From Nymphaea colorata (Eukaryota > Streptophyta > Magnoliopsida > Nymphaeales > Nymphaeaceae): a stretch of 64,000 bases of DNA. Positions 1 through 34,731 of this stretch are shown in pieces. Position 1 is the stretch's first letter. Every line of letters starts with the position of its first letter. Position numbers and translations under genes: made by a program. Location: NCBI RefSeq assembly GCF_008831285.2, contig NC_045145.1:20582802-20646801 (forward strand), written 5' to 3'. The notes below the pieces were generated by a model. That model was not told the DNA's origin, did no database searches, and saw nothing but the letters and a program-made list of their open reading frames with translations.

Positions 1-651
1 TATAACCTCTTTGACGGTTCAAGTAAGATGCTCAGAAAAGAAACGTCCTTCCCTTAAAGTATGGGGTTCAACCAGAAAAGCTCAGAGTTTCAATTCAAAT
101 AATAAGCATTCAAGCACGTTCCATGGTAGATCCAACAGAACAGATGATTTTGTGTAACCTACATCTTAAGTTTAATCATGCTTAGTGTGCAACACATTCA
201 ATTTTCACGACGTTGAAAATTTGACATAGCATTTCAAGTAAGATGGTGTAAAAAGGTTGAGAACATTTAGAGATGAAGATTAGGAGACGAAAATAAAAAA
301 TGGAGGTGCTTGAACATTAAATGGTTAACGAAACCACCGTGGGTTTTTATTCTCATCCACTTATTAAGACAATAGACCACCATGCAATGCACGTGCTAGA
401 ATGTCAAGTGTTTCTCAAAACTCCAAAGGGGTAGCGGAACAGGTTCAGGAAGGGCGGGACATGAGTCTCGGATCATGTTTTAACCCACGTGAAAGCGTAG
501 ATTAAAAATCACCAGGAGAAAACTAAATGAGAGAACTCATGTACACCAATAGGTTATGGCATCAAAACATAGCTTGCGAAACTTTACCAGATTCATCGAA
601 GTGCTAAATGTTTCCAGCAACTTTAGCTCTGTCTTAAATAGGTAGAATGGA
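1..651. other. Downstream flank and 3' UTR of RECG
   Basis: This stretch follows the RECG stop codon on the minus strand. It holds no credible ORF and no recognisable repeat. Its proximal part should be the 3' UTR, because a poly(A)-type hexamer lies about 300 nt past the stop. The remainder is unassigned AT-rich DNA. Confidence 0.5.
346..351 (-). terminator. Candidate poly(A) signal for RECG
   Basis: AATAAA on the minus strand, about 300 nt downstream of the RECG stop codon at 652-654. The position suits a plant 3' UTR, but plant polyadenylation signals are loose, so this is a candidate only. Confidence 0.35.
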
Positions 652-23596
<22,945 letters not shown>

Positions 23597-24838
23597 CGCT
23601 CCCACGTCAACCCTAGTTCAGATGACACAACCGAAGACTTGCAATACTATCGCCATGAAAGAGCACATGGTCCTCCCAATCGAGAGGAAGGGGAGCTTAG
23701 AGCAGTGGGATTTGAGAAACACTGGAGTTCGGTGTATTCGGGGGCCAAGCGGGAAAAATGAAAAAGGGAGGGAAAGAAGGACGAGGGGCCGTCGGAGATG
23801 AAGATGTACGGTCTCAGTTGTTCGGGAGTAGAGATAGCGCGCTTTTCTTTCTTTTCGCTGTGCGTGGCGGTGGATGGACTCCACGCTGTAACGGCGTCCC
23901 GTTAGCATGCGTCCGAACGAAGTTCCGTTATCTTTCAATTGTCGACCGGCCGGAAAAACATTGGGAAAGTTCGCATTCTAAATTATAAAAATATAAATTA
24001 AAAAATAGAATTATATGAAAGCATAGGAAAATAATGCTAAAATCATGAAAATACATAAAGGGGGCGGAGCCAAGCTGCCAAGGGAGGCAGCATGCCCCCT
24101 CAAATTTTGAACAAACAAAATTCATTAGTTAAAATTTTAAAAAATTTGCAACTAAACCTTGTGAAATTTTGGAAAAACCTAATCTGACCCTTGAAAAAAT
24201 TTTAAGAACACAATTTGATCCCTCTCGAACATAACTTCTAGTTTTGTCTCTGCCCTTACTTGACCTCCCACTGGCTGATTCTCGTGAGATGAGAATGTTT
24301 ACAATCACCTCATAAGCTTCTAACTTGGCTTGCAAAATGATGGATTATTACTCATTTATTACGTGTTGGTGTCAAAGGCGAAGTGTCCGTAAAATATTCA
24401 TTTGAAAATAAATAAACCTTGAGGGGCTAGTGTGGGCAACTGCCTACACTAACCCATATCATATGATGGGTCGGCCAAGATAACTCTAGGGTTGCAGCAG
24501 ATGGGTTTAATTTTGGACACAACTTAACAAATTCCTCAACGCAGATCTTGACCACTTTGGAACCCAGATAACACCATGAAAAATTCATTGCTGTAAAGTG
24601 GCAACGCTAGTTAGGTGACTTTGGACCAATGGTAACATTCTCGTTCTGTTTCTAACCATGATAGCTTGGCAACACATAGGGGTCATGTGACAACAGGAAC
24701 GTTAACATAGTATCCAATGAATCTTTCATAAACATTGAATAGATTCGTCAATTTATGACATATATATTTATGGAACACTATATTACAATGTTTCATAAAA
24801 AGATTCAAGCAGATTAGTAGATCTTTACGTTTAACATT
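23597..24838. other. RECG 5' flank and intergenic DNA
   Basis: This stretch lies upstream of the RECG start. An in-frame TGA about 24 nt before the ATG fixes the ORF's upper limit. The 23.6-23.95 kb part is less AT-rich and should hold the leader and promoter. No clear TATA box was found. A degenerate GGGGCGGAGCCAAG-type element follows at about 24058-24258. Confidence 0.5.
24058..24258. mobile_element. Degenerate hAT-like element, GGGGCGGAGCC family
   Basis: The left end AAGGGGGCGGAGCCAAG and the right end, reverse-complemented as TAAGGGCAGAGACAAAA, resemble the ends of the elements at 37.7 and 48.6 kb. The interior AAATTTT-rich segment is also alike. No target duplication was found. Confidence 0.45.
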
Positions 24839-26645
24839 TAGAGATGTCAACGGATTGGATTCGGATCGGATATCCGTCTGAAATGCCTTTAAAAAATCAG
24901 ATATGGTAAGCAATTTAACATCCGAATAAGATAATCGGATTGGATTCAGATTTAAGAAATAACATCCGATCGGATTCAGATTCGGTTTTAAGTAAATATC
25001 CGATCTGATACTTAGCCATTTTATCCGATCGATACGGATTCAGATTCGGTTTTAAGTAAATATCTGATCGGATACTTAACCATCTTAACAAGTATATCTG
25101 AATCCTGAACCGATATCTGAATCGGAATTACAGCGTGATATGCAAATCTGAACCGTGAGTTGATGTCTGAATCCAAAATCTGAATTACAACTTGATATCT
25201 GAATTTGAAACGACATCTGAATCTGAACCTTGAGTTGGTGTCCTCATGTTTTAAGTTCAGACCTATGAATGGTTGGGCAAAAAGTCCAGCCAAACGCACC
25301 AACTCAAAGTTATGACATAAAAAACATATAAAAGTCTTAGGTATTTGAATTATAACACATAATTCACAAACTTAAAAACTAAAACCTTTAAATTGTAGGA
25401 AAACAACAAATTGTTCGATATGTGACATTTATCAACATTGACATGCTTATAATATCATTTTTCCTCAATTATCAACGTTAACAAAATCAACTCCATATCC
25501 CAACTTGTGAGATAAAACTCAAAATGACATTTATAATGAGTACAACACCTCATGAAAAAATGTTTTCAAAAAATTGGATATGTGAAAAAATAGTTTAAAT
25601 TAGTTTTGAATAATTAATTCGATGTCTAGATAACACACTTAAACTCATTTCTTTAAAATTTTAAGTGAAGCCAAAATATAATTTTTATCTTTTTATTTTG
25701 ATATATGATAAACTTACGAGTTGTTTTGTTGCAAGAGTTAAACTGTAGTTTTAAAATTTTAAGTGAAGCCAAAAAAATAATTTTTTTTTTTTTTTTTATG
25801 TATACGATAAACTTACGAGTTGCTTTGTTGCAAGACCCAAACTATAGTTTTGAAATTTTAAGTGAAGCCAAAACATAATTTTTTAATTTTTTAATTTTGT
25901 TATATATATGATAAACTTACCAACAGCTGTTTCATATTAAATATATTTATTTGTGATTAATTTTCATATTTTAAAAAATACTAATTTTATTAAAATTTCT
26001 TGATACAAGTTTTTTTATTATATTTTTAATTAAATAGATATATTATTTAAGATATCCTATTAGTTGATGCCTTAACAATAATAGTTTGTTTGTTTACACA
26101 AAAACATTTAATTAAATACAATAAGAATTATTAATTAATTAGTTTTATGTGATATAGTTTTAAATATTTTAAGTTAAATGATGTTCATGGTAACTATTTA
26201 ACTATTATTATATGCAACTTCATAAAACCATTACTTCTTAATCAAATTATACCTTCATATATAATTTATATTTCTTTTATATTATAACTTTAAGTTGGTG
26301 TGTTTGGTTAGACTTTTTGTTCAACCATTCATAGATTGCAACTTCAAAACGTGGGGACACCAACTAAAGCTTTTAGGTTCGGATTCAGATATAATTTAAA
26401 AGTTGAATTCAGATTCAGATATAACTTAACAGTTGGATTCAGATCAGATTCGGATATAACTTTAAAATCGGATTTGAATTCAGGTATAACTTAAAATTCG
26501 GATTCGGATGTAGATTTTAAAGTCGGATTCGGATATGGTATAAACTTCTTCTCATCCGAATCTGAATCTTAATCTGAATCCAAATATATGAATATCCGAA
26601 AAATCGGATATGACAAAAGGTAAATCCGATCCGTTGACATCCCTA
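24839..26645. mobile_element. Non-autonomous hAT fold-back element, 1.8 kb
   Basis: The ends TAGAGATGTCAACGGAT and (reverse complement) TAGGGATGTCAACGGAT match at 16 of 17 positions. The flanks TTAACATT (24831-24838) and TTTACATT (26646-26653) form a 7-of-8 target duplication, diagnostic of hAT. Both arms extend several hundred bp as imperfect inverted repeats made of TCGGATTCAGAT-type units and GGTGTGTTTGG/CCAAACGCACC blocks near 25.26 and 26.30 kb. The loop holds a tandem array (25654-25925). No transposase ORF is present. Confidence 0.85.
25654..25925 (+). repeat. Three tandem units of about 100 bp inside the fold-back element
   Basis: The motif TTTTAAGTGAAGCCAAAA recurs at about 25654, 25754 and 25856. 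The first two units continue into TACGAGTTG(T/C)TTTGTTGCAAGA and the third is truncated after ATGATAAACTTAC. The array occupies the loop between the inverted arms. Confidence 0.8.
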
Positions 26646-28128
26646 TTTACATTCCAATGTTTGATAAATCCGTTCAAACTTTCAAACATATTATTGAAAT
26701 GCCAAGTCATTTTTCTGTTGCCAAACATCCCCTATATGTTGGTGGCACGTTTGGCTTCTGATTGGATTTACGAGCCTTCAGAAAATCAATTTATCGGGTT
26801 CTTGGTAATCATATTTCAGGGTCTCCGAATTCAAGCTCTATTTTTTGAAATCTGAATTTTGATTCAACCATCATAAGATTGAGATTTAAATGTAATTTGC
26901 TTATATCTTTATCAGATCCTTATTGGGCTTGGGCTTGAATTTGGTTACAACACGGCACACTGAAGTATGGTTCGATGGCAACGCAATTAAGATTTCACTA
27001 CCAAATCTGTCGACATGGATTTTAAATCAGGGAGGTAATAAGGTATATTCGATCCATTTGCATCCCTGGATGCCATGATTAGCTTCGACATGTAAATATA
27101 ATTTCAGAGAATAACATGATCACTTCCAAAATGAGCATCGGACACAGTAAACTATCCAACGTACTGGTGATTTGTGAGAGGTGAAGCCAAATCCCTTCCT
27201 ATCCCCATGTCTAAGGTTGCTTCGGAATCTGGGTGGTCATACGATACACCATTCAACTTGAGTGTTATAGGTGCCGTCATTTACAATCCAAAATAGTAAC
27301 ACCAATGAAATTGAACCGACGATGTGTAGTCATAATGACACTCAGGTCGGCCAGGTATGCTAATCCCCTCCATACAACTATATAATATACTGTACATGTA
27401 CCCATCAATAGTTTAAAAGTATATTCACCTAAAATGCCAATGGAATGGCAAGTGGAACCCTTAGAAGGCCACAGCCAATGTTGCATCTTTCACCTCATTG
27501 CCAACACATCCAAACCAGGCTATTGGTTTCTACTTATCGAGAAAAGAAACAAGTTGAAAGTATGGCATGATGTGAATCCATCTAATGGAATTTCACGATC
27601 ACCAATTTCTTCAGGAGGAATCTGACAGGCACAGGACAGTGAAAGGTCCCTTATAAACACAGTATCATGTCAATATCTACCTTTCAATTGGCACATAAAG
27701 AGATGCTGATCATGGGCTCCTTGTCGTCAGCAATTTGCTGTTCAAATGGCAATTAAGTCTGTGAAGATACATAGAACTCCATCCCCATTAAGGGCTAGCT
27801 TGATGGAGGCAAGACCTGTTCTTTTCTTCGGTATTCCAACCTTCAGTTTTTGTCACATAGCATTTGCTCTGCTAGAATCTTTACCTTTTGGTTTCTCCAC
27901 AAACCAAGTTGGGCAAACGTTTGGCTTGTTTTGAAAAAATCTTTTATATGATTAACAAGTCGCGACAAGGAGACCCGCTTCAAATCGTACTGAAGGCTCC
28001 AAAGTTGAAGACAGTGCTTTTAATTAGTCTAGAAATGAAAAGCAACCCAACCCTCTTGGGAAAACAACATGATCCCTCATAAAAGTGGGGATTAGGAAAT
28101 TAATTAGTCGCAGTTTGTCGGTCATGCG

Positions 28129-28152
28129 CCGTCATTAGGAGCCTAATGACGG
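28129..28152. repeat. Perfect palindrome, 11-bp arms
   Basis: CCGTCATTAGG and CCTAATGACGG are separated by AG. The arms match perfectly. No gene is nearby, so a regulatory role is unsupported. It may be the remnant of a small inverted-repeat element. Confidence 0.85.
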
Positions 28153-30200
28153 ACGACTCGAACCGGAACCTCTCAAAACTAGGAATGCGGTCTAGTTGGA
28201 TTTGTATGAACTGAGTTAGGAGGTCCAGAACTGCTTTACGATCTCTGATAAATCTTTTATTTCGAGTGTCGAGCATGTCACCTTTTACAGTCTAAAAAAC
28301 CAGCACCCAACTAAGCCCCTCATGAAACCTTCAATTGGATACCTTGTCTATTATGCACCCTCCAGTCTAAGGTATCTTTGCCGCGTCAAGCATAGGCAGT
28401 GTCCTTTCGTCATTTGTTTTATTCACTAGTGGCTGGCACATGAAAATTAATTAAATTACTTGCTAACTTCGTGAATTGTGCTATATTATAGTCAAACACA
28501 TGTTCCTAAGTTGGTTCAGCTGCATAAAATTAGTCACATAACGTCAGTTGTATGCGCGCTAAGACTAGACATGAAGTCACTTTTTTTTTTCCTTTTTTGT
28601 TTCTTTTAGTTCGGATTTTATATGTTAAACACTTCCTCAGAGATGACTTTTTTTAATGATATTTTAGTTCTTTTTGTGAAAAAATTATATATATGGTCTA
28701 CAAAAGGTTCCCTTATAATAGAAGGTTACAAGGATTTGATTGCGTAGCTTCCTTTTCCGTAGAATAAGGCCAACATATTAGAGCAGCCCAATGAGGCATG
28801 TGAGTACCTGAGAAAGGTTGCCTTTGCTTTCCGCATCATCGTCTGCCCACTTGGCTAGGAAGATGTCGCATCCCCATCAACTCTGGGCACAAAATTGTGG
28901 GACTTTTGAGACCAAATTGGCTCAATAATGGATGTCACAAAGAACAAACATGCATTCCACAAAATCATCCAAGGCACGCATTCCGTAAAGATTATAAAAC
29001 ATTGTTTATTGAAAAAGTAAATGAAAAAAATATTGAACAGTAACGGGGAAAAGAAATTCTTAGTATATCTAGTATTACCAAAAATATTGATTTCATAATG
29101 GTCCTTTGAAAGAACATTAATAACAAGAAGAAAGAACACCGATAAGAGCAGAACATTGTTTATAAAAATGTCTATATTCTTATCCTTATATGTGGCAAGA
29201 ACAACAAGGTTACTTGTATTTTTGCTGATAGCTTCACTTACATATATTTTATTTATCTGATGTTAAAAATTTCGAGAAAAAGGGAGGAAAATCTCACATG
29301 CTAGTTCTGTTAAGAGAGAATGAAAGTGTAAGTCTTCAACTGAAGGCATTGATGCAAGGGTTAGTGACTGGCTTGTCTTGGTTTCGAATTCTCGAAGTGT
29401 CAACTCTTTATACTACAAAAGGGAAGCTACAAACATAAAAGTAGAAGTGTAGTGGTGGCGCACCCGAAAACACCAAAAGCCAAATTTGTGTCCTAAAGGG
29501 ATGAAGGGCTGGTTAAAAGCTTCGGCCTTCTATATAAGGTTGAGAGTTGGTCGGGTTGGGTCCCATTTTGGATGTATATATATATATATATATAAAAGTT
29601 AATTTAAGTTAAAATTAACAATTTATCTGGCCTGAGCCCAGCCTCATTTCGACTCGGGCCTGGGCCGGGGGCCGGAAAGCCCGACTGCCCCTGGTGTTCT
29701 ACGCCCACGCTTGCTTCTAAGGACTATTCTTGCTGCAATGGGCCAACCTTCGGCTGCCTATCTGAGGACTCCTTTCATTCTCTCAATCCGCAAGCGGGTG
29801 ATGGGATGCCAGAAAACGACCCAAACAATAAGAACAATAAATAATGGGGACGATAGAAACATATAATAATAATCGTAAGATATAATCAATCATCCCACAA
29901 TAATGCCGAGAACCTTCGTATATTTAGGGAGGTCGCAGAGAATCTATCATACAGCTATATGGGGCCAATATATAAATATATAAAGGCCAAGTCAAGATAA
30001 TGAAAGATCACTGACACATGGTACCACTTGGCTGTGCCATCCCAAGCTCACACAACTTTTCCCTTGTCCATTATTCAGACTTTGCTCTCCAAGTAAGAGC
30101 CGTGACCCTAGCGAAGTTCGAACTCACAGGCAGCCGTTGTCCGGTTCCTTCAAATTTTCAGGACCAACGTCCTGGAAGCAAACAGAGAATATCGAATCTC

Positions 30201-30203
<3 letters not shown>

Positions 30204-30245
<42 letters not shown>
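30204..30245. repeat. (GA)n microsatellite
   Basis: An uninterrupted GA run of about 40 nt in intergenic DNA. Confidence 0.95.
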
Positions 30246-30248
<3 letters not shown>

Positions 30249-32169
30249 TATGATCCGTAAAATATGGATAAGGGCGGACATGGAGTCGAGTATGTGAGAG
30301 TCGTCGCAGTCAAGCCTGAGGTCTTGAGCCAGGTTTGGCTGCCAATTGCAGCACAAACCAAGTCACATTCGAGCGAAGTCGAAATGGGATCTGAATGGAC
30401 CACAGCCTGACTCTGCACGGCATGACTCGATTATAGTTAGGACTACAAGGCCTGACTTAACTTAATTATGACAAAATCGGGGTAACGACAGATTTGAACA
30501 CAACATAAGTAGCATTCATGAGAATCGAAATGGAAGCATCTCGTGTATACGACTCCTGTCCCAACCAGCTACACTATGCCACTTGAAAGATAATCCGAAT
30601 TCAATTTCATTATGCATTGTGTATCCATTTTTGGCGCTCGACCTGACACTAAAACATATGCACCAGATTTGGATTCACATCTTGGTACCTCACCTCGATG
30701 AATCTTGTGTAAAAACTGGTTTGAAGTTGGGGTGGACATTAGGATTTCTCTATCAGATTGTGTAGTAGAATGAATATGTGTCCAACTCCTTTTTATCCTG
30801 ATCAAGCGAGACCAGTGAGTGCTGGCATATCAAGAATCAGCTAAGCTAAGCAAACACAGTAGAATGGAAAAGATAAAAGTTTAAAATCCATAGCTTGTCC
30901 GTGTTACGTCTATAGGTTATAGCGTGGTTCGGACTTGTTAGGCCCTATTGGCCTAGGCTCGTGCCGAACTTAGCCAGCCAAAGGTACGCTCAGACGTTCA
31001 CTCGGACAAGAAAGCAATCAAGAGGCCCACATAGCGCGTAGGAATTTACAGTGACAGGCAACACGAGATCGAAAAACAGCAAACCCTACTGAAATTGATT
31101 TGGAACTTACACGGTCTCTCTGCTCCTCTTTCTTAATTTCCATTTTTCCTTTCCTTTTTGAGAAGTTTACACAAAAGCTGTTGTGGCACAAAACTATGGG
31201 GAGCTTCAAGCTTTGTTTTTAGGCGATGGGTTGTTAACCTCTTGCTCACACTGAGAAGTTTACACCATAGTGTGTGGAGTTTTAAATTGCGAGGTTTTTT
31301 TTTAGATATATCTAATACGGTGAGCTTGAAAAAAACAAAAAAAAGAAAGAAAAAATATGGTAAATTTTTAAAAATCTTAAAAAACTAAGAATGAAGAAAA
31401 AATAAAATAAGTGAGAAACCAATAAGAGACAAGTAGGTTTGTAACAAATAAAAAAAAAAGTTTGACGTTAAAATGACTGAAAAAATATGAAAAAAGTGAA
31501 AAACAAATCAACCTTAAAAAAAACACCCATTTTTTTAAACAGCTATTTAATTTATCACATTTTTTTCGTTTTTTTTAAAAAAACACTTTTCTGTGACTAC
31601 TTTACACAAAAGATTTTATGCTAATATGAAATGACCCTCCTAATATTTAACTAATTGCATTTAGCTGGGAGATTTTTATAATTTCTTGTTTTGAGACCGT
31701 CTGCTTAATTAATTAGTTGCTTAACTCATCAAGACAGTGCCTAGGAACATGCGTCGATTTCTTGATCAATTGTCCCTAGTTTTTTTGGGAGCGCCAACAT
31801 CGCCAAATCATTTTATTGCAGGTATAATTGACAATGCATTAATTTCAACTTGGAGAGCTCGATGCATTGCCATTTTGAACACGTAGTAGTCGACAATGTA
31901 AGGCTTGTTTGCTCATGTATGTCTCTTGATGCACCATCAACTTTTTGAAGCTTATGAACTTCTTCTCCGGCGTACAGTTTTATAAAATTGAATATATTCA
32001 TGTTTTGCCAATATGCCCAAATGATGTTCCCAACTGAAACAAAATGAATCACGAAAGCCCTCTCTATACTGTTGATTTGTATTATAAAACTACGTCATTT
32101 TATATACCAACCATGAACTACATTATTGGATGGAGAATTAAGTATGATGATCTTCACTAGCTTATGCAA

Positions 32170-32250
32170 GAAATGCCATACCAGAGGTATAGAACTCTTG
32201 ACCTTGAGGCCGCAAGTCTAAACTCTTAGCCAATCTTTTGTTGGCAGTTT
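32170..32250 (-). repeat. tRNA-like SINE fragment (tentative)
   Basis: On the minus strand, TTGGCTAAGAGTTTAGAC resembles a pol III A box and AGGTCAAGAGTTCTATACC, about 30 nt later, a degraded B box. The spacing fits a tRNA-derived head. The match is weak and no target duplication was found. Confidence 0.3.
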
Positions 32251-32643
32251 TCCTCACAAACTAAAAAAAGAAAAATTCAATGCTGGTTGAGACCAGGTAA
32301 GATCAAGTGTCACTGTTGCCAACAAGAGACCTCGCATGCAGCTAAAAGGCCATTAATTAAAAGCCACAAGTTGGAGGCCGAAAAGATTTTAATATTTGAA
32401 GAACATATCTTGACATAATCTAGTGGGGTCGGCCAAATCTAGCTCGCGAAGAGCCAGTTGTATCGAAATTTATCAGTATAGAGTCACAATTGCTCCAAAC
32501 ACAAAAGTGGTTTAAATTCTTTTGATTCAAATTTGAGTTGCAATTGGGTCCAACTTCAAATTGTGATCCGACCATTCAGTAACCTGAAGCAAATAAAAAA
32601 TGATATTTGGATTTGGACTTATATAAGGAATTGCACGTATGAT

Positions 32644-32645
<2 letters not shown>

Positions 32646-32720
<75 letters not shown>
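32646..32720. repeat. (TA)n, 75 bp
   Basis: A pure TA dinucleotide run. It can form a cruciform or hairpin and is likely variable in length. Confidence 0.97.
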
Positions 32721-32723
<3 letters not shown>

Positions 32724-32846
32724 GACCATCTGTCTGCCCATGCATTGTAGTGGGTATCTTAGTTCATATCTCCATAACATGGGTCACAAAAGCCCAACAT
32801 GTTGCTTTGAAAAACTTGGCATCTTTTTGTCCACAGCTTATACTAA

Positions 32847-33044
32847 GAGGGCGTTTGATAGTCTCAAATTCTAAATCATAGAGATTTTAGAACCGTAGAT
32901 TTAAAATAAGACCCTCTCCCGACCTTAAATCTGATTTTTCTCAATGCAAAGAAGTTAAATAGTTTGATGAACTATAGCTTTTACCATAGATCTTTTTACA
33001 AATCATATCAATAGATTTCAAATCTGAAGTAATCAAACAACCCT
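32847..33044. mobile_element. Tourist-like (PIF/Harbinger-type) miniature element
   Basis: The left end GAGGGCGTTTGATAG and the right end, reverse-complemented as AGGGTTGTTTGATTAC, form imperfect inverted repeats. TAA flanks both ends (32844-32846 and 33045-33047), which suits the 3-bp target of PIF/Harbinger elements. A 3-bp match is weak support alone. Confidence 0.45.
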
Positions 33045-33410
33045 TAAAAGTTTGGCAACAAGAATCGCTGACTCTTTATATTCATATATGTATGGAGGGT
33101 CACTAAGTGCACATACACATATTATTTGTCCACAAATTAAAAAGTTTGGCCCAATAGAATCATTTAGTTGTTAATGACAAGGAAGAAAGACTAGCCAAGG
33201 TACGATTTCGCGACGCGTTTTCCCCTTTACTGGCTACAAATAACTGCATAATTTTCTGCAAAATTCATGTCCTTAACGAAAACGCCAACAAGAGGGGCGA
33301 GCAAAAGAGGCAAAATGAGGGTACATCCAACTTGTATTTACAACAGAGAGGTCAGAGCGCGGTGCTGACCACGAGCAAAGAACCAGTGCCCCTTTTCTAA
33401 TGAGATCGAT

Positions 33411-34731
33411 CTAATGGAGGAGGAGGAGAAAATTACTGGTGATCCATAGGATGAAGACGAGAAAGGGGAGGTGAGGAGAAGATGGTCTCGGAAGATGGGA
33501 CGCTTCGGATGTGTCCAGCTCAGACGAATCGACGGCCAGAGGCATACCGTCCTTGTCGACGCTGCAGGACCGGGGGCCCGGTGCGTCGTCGTCGATGCCG
33601 GCCGCGTCGTTGGCCATGAATGCCCGGAGCACCGCCGCGACCGTCGGGACGTAGGCCGTCTTGTTCTGGGCGAGGAGCCACGTCAGTCCCATCATCTCGC
33701 ACTCCCTGCGCTGCATCTTCCCCTTCCTCCTTCCTCCCTCCTCTTCGTCGGGCCTCGGCACCCTTGCCGTCGAGTTCCCCTTCCCGTTCAACTGGACCAA
33801 ACAAACACCCACATGAGACTTTCAATTGATGAATCGGAGATTCCCTCCTCCCTCCCTCCCTCTTTCTCTGTTATGAGAGGTGTTCACAGTTCTACACAAT
33901 CACATTGGTGATATGAGAGACAATTAGACAATCACAATGGAGATCAGCGTTCGGCAGAACGAGCATCATCCATTCTTTGCTCTACAACCGCACAGAGACG
34001 CACACGATAAGGGGCTTAAGCCGCCATGAACGGCTAGAGCTAGCTTCACAGCATTGCCTTAGCCGGAGAGAGAGCGAGAGAGAGAGAGAGTATGTGTGTG
34101 TGTAAAGAATCAGCAACTATTAGCTTACCTTGTAGAGACTCTTCAAGCACTTGGAGCAACCAGCGACGCCTGACCGGACGCAGTCCTTCTCGAGCTGAAG
34201 CGCGGCGGGCGCCGCCACCAGCTTGCCGTCGTCCGAAACGTCGAATGCCCCTGGGCAGCCCACTGGCCCGCTCAGCCTGTGGAGCCTGATGCCGCAGTAG
34301 CAGAAGTAGGCGTCGCAAGTCGAGTTGGGCTGCTGGATCTCGATCCCTTTCCTCTTGAGCGCCTTCTGGAGGTTCTCCACGCACATCTCCGAGTCGTCCG
34401 GCAGGATGGGCATGTCGAACACGGACTCCGGCTGCCGCACCGGCGGGCTGAGCGCCGTCCGCGCGTATGCCGCGTATAGCCACGCTGCCAGCACCGGGCA
34501 GCACCGCGCCCTCTCCGGGTTCTCCCCACCGCAGGCCGCGCGGATCCCCTTGAAGAGCTCCTCCGACAGGTCGAGCGGGCACCCCTCCATGTTCGACTGC
34601 TCCGGCAATGCCGGCACCGTCGCCGGTTGAGACTTCGGCAGGAACGTCTGCGTGGAAGGAGGGGATGCCTCGCACAGAAGCAACGAGATGAGGCAGAAAA
34701 AAAAGCACAATGGCAGCATTTTTCCCTCCAT
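33411..34731 (-). CDS. SPARK-domain GPI-anchored protein, At4g28100-like
   Basis: Secreted, probably GPI-anchored plant surface protein of unknown biochemical role. There are two exons: 34129-34731 (ATG at 34729-34731) and 33411-33791 (TAG at 33411-33413). A 337-nt GT-AG intron in phase 0 separates them, giving 327 aa against about 304 in Arabidopsis At4g28100. Residues 1-23 form a signal peptide with a hydrophobic core. The SPARK-type region (about 45-260) has many cysteines (51, 67, 77, 78, 117, 139, 144, 146, 159, 184, 192, 195, 232) and the family words CPLDL, RCCPVLAAWLYAAYARTAL, CDAYFCYCGIRLH and GLTWLLAQNKTAYVPTVAAVLRA. N-glycosylation sequons lie at N136, N207 and N244. The C-terminus ends in a hydrophobic tail (about 308-326) after a Ser/Pro-rich spacer, as expected for GPI attachment. 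Both exons are far more GC-rich than the surrounding DNA. Confidence 0.92.

Larger units (their letters stand above)
26654..32640. other. Intergenic DNA without a supported gene
   Basis: All ORFs here are short and match no family I recognise. Visible features are a perfect palindrome (28129-28152), (TA)n at about 29.58 kb, a (GA)n tract (30204-30245) and a tRNA-like SINE fragment (about 32170-32250). The rest is unassigned AT-rich sequence. Confidence 0.5.

Noticed and set aside
27434-27625. Short plus-strand ORF with a GYWFLLIE segment
   Set aside because: I considered a neprosin-like fragment, but no flanking exons or further family motifs are visible.
33471-34630. Several plus-strand ORFs of 65-146 aa
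   Set aside because: They are antisense shadows of the GC-rich exons of the GPI-protein gene.
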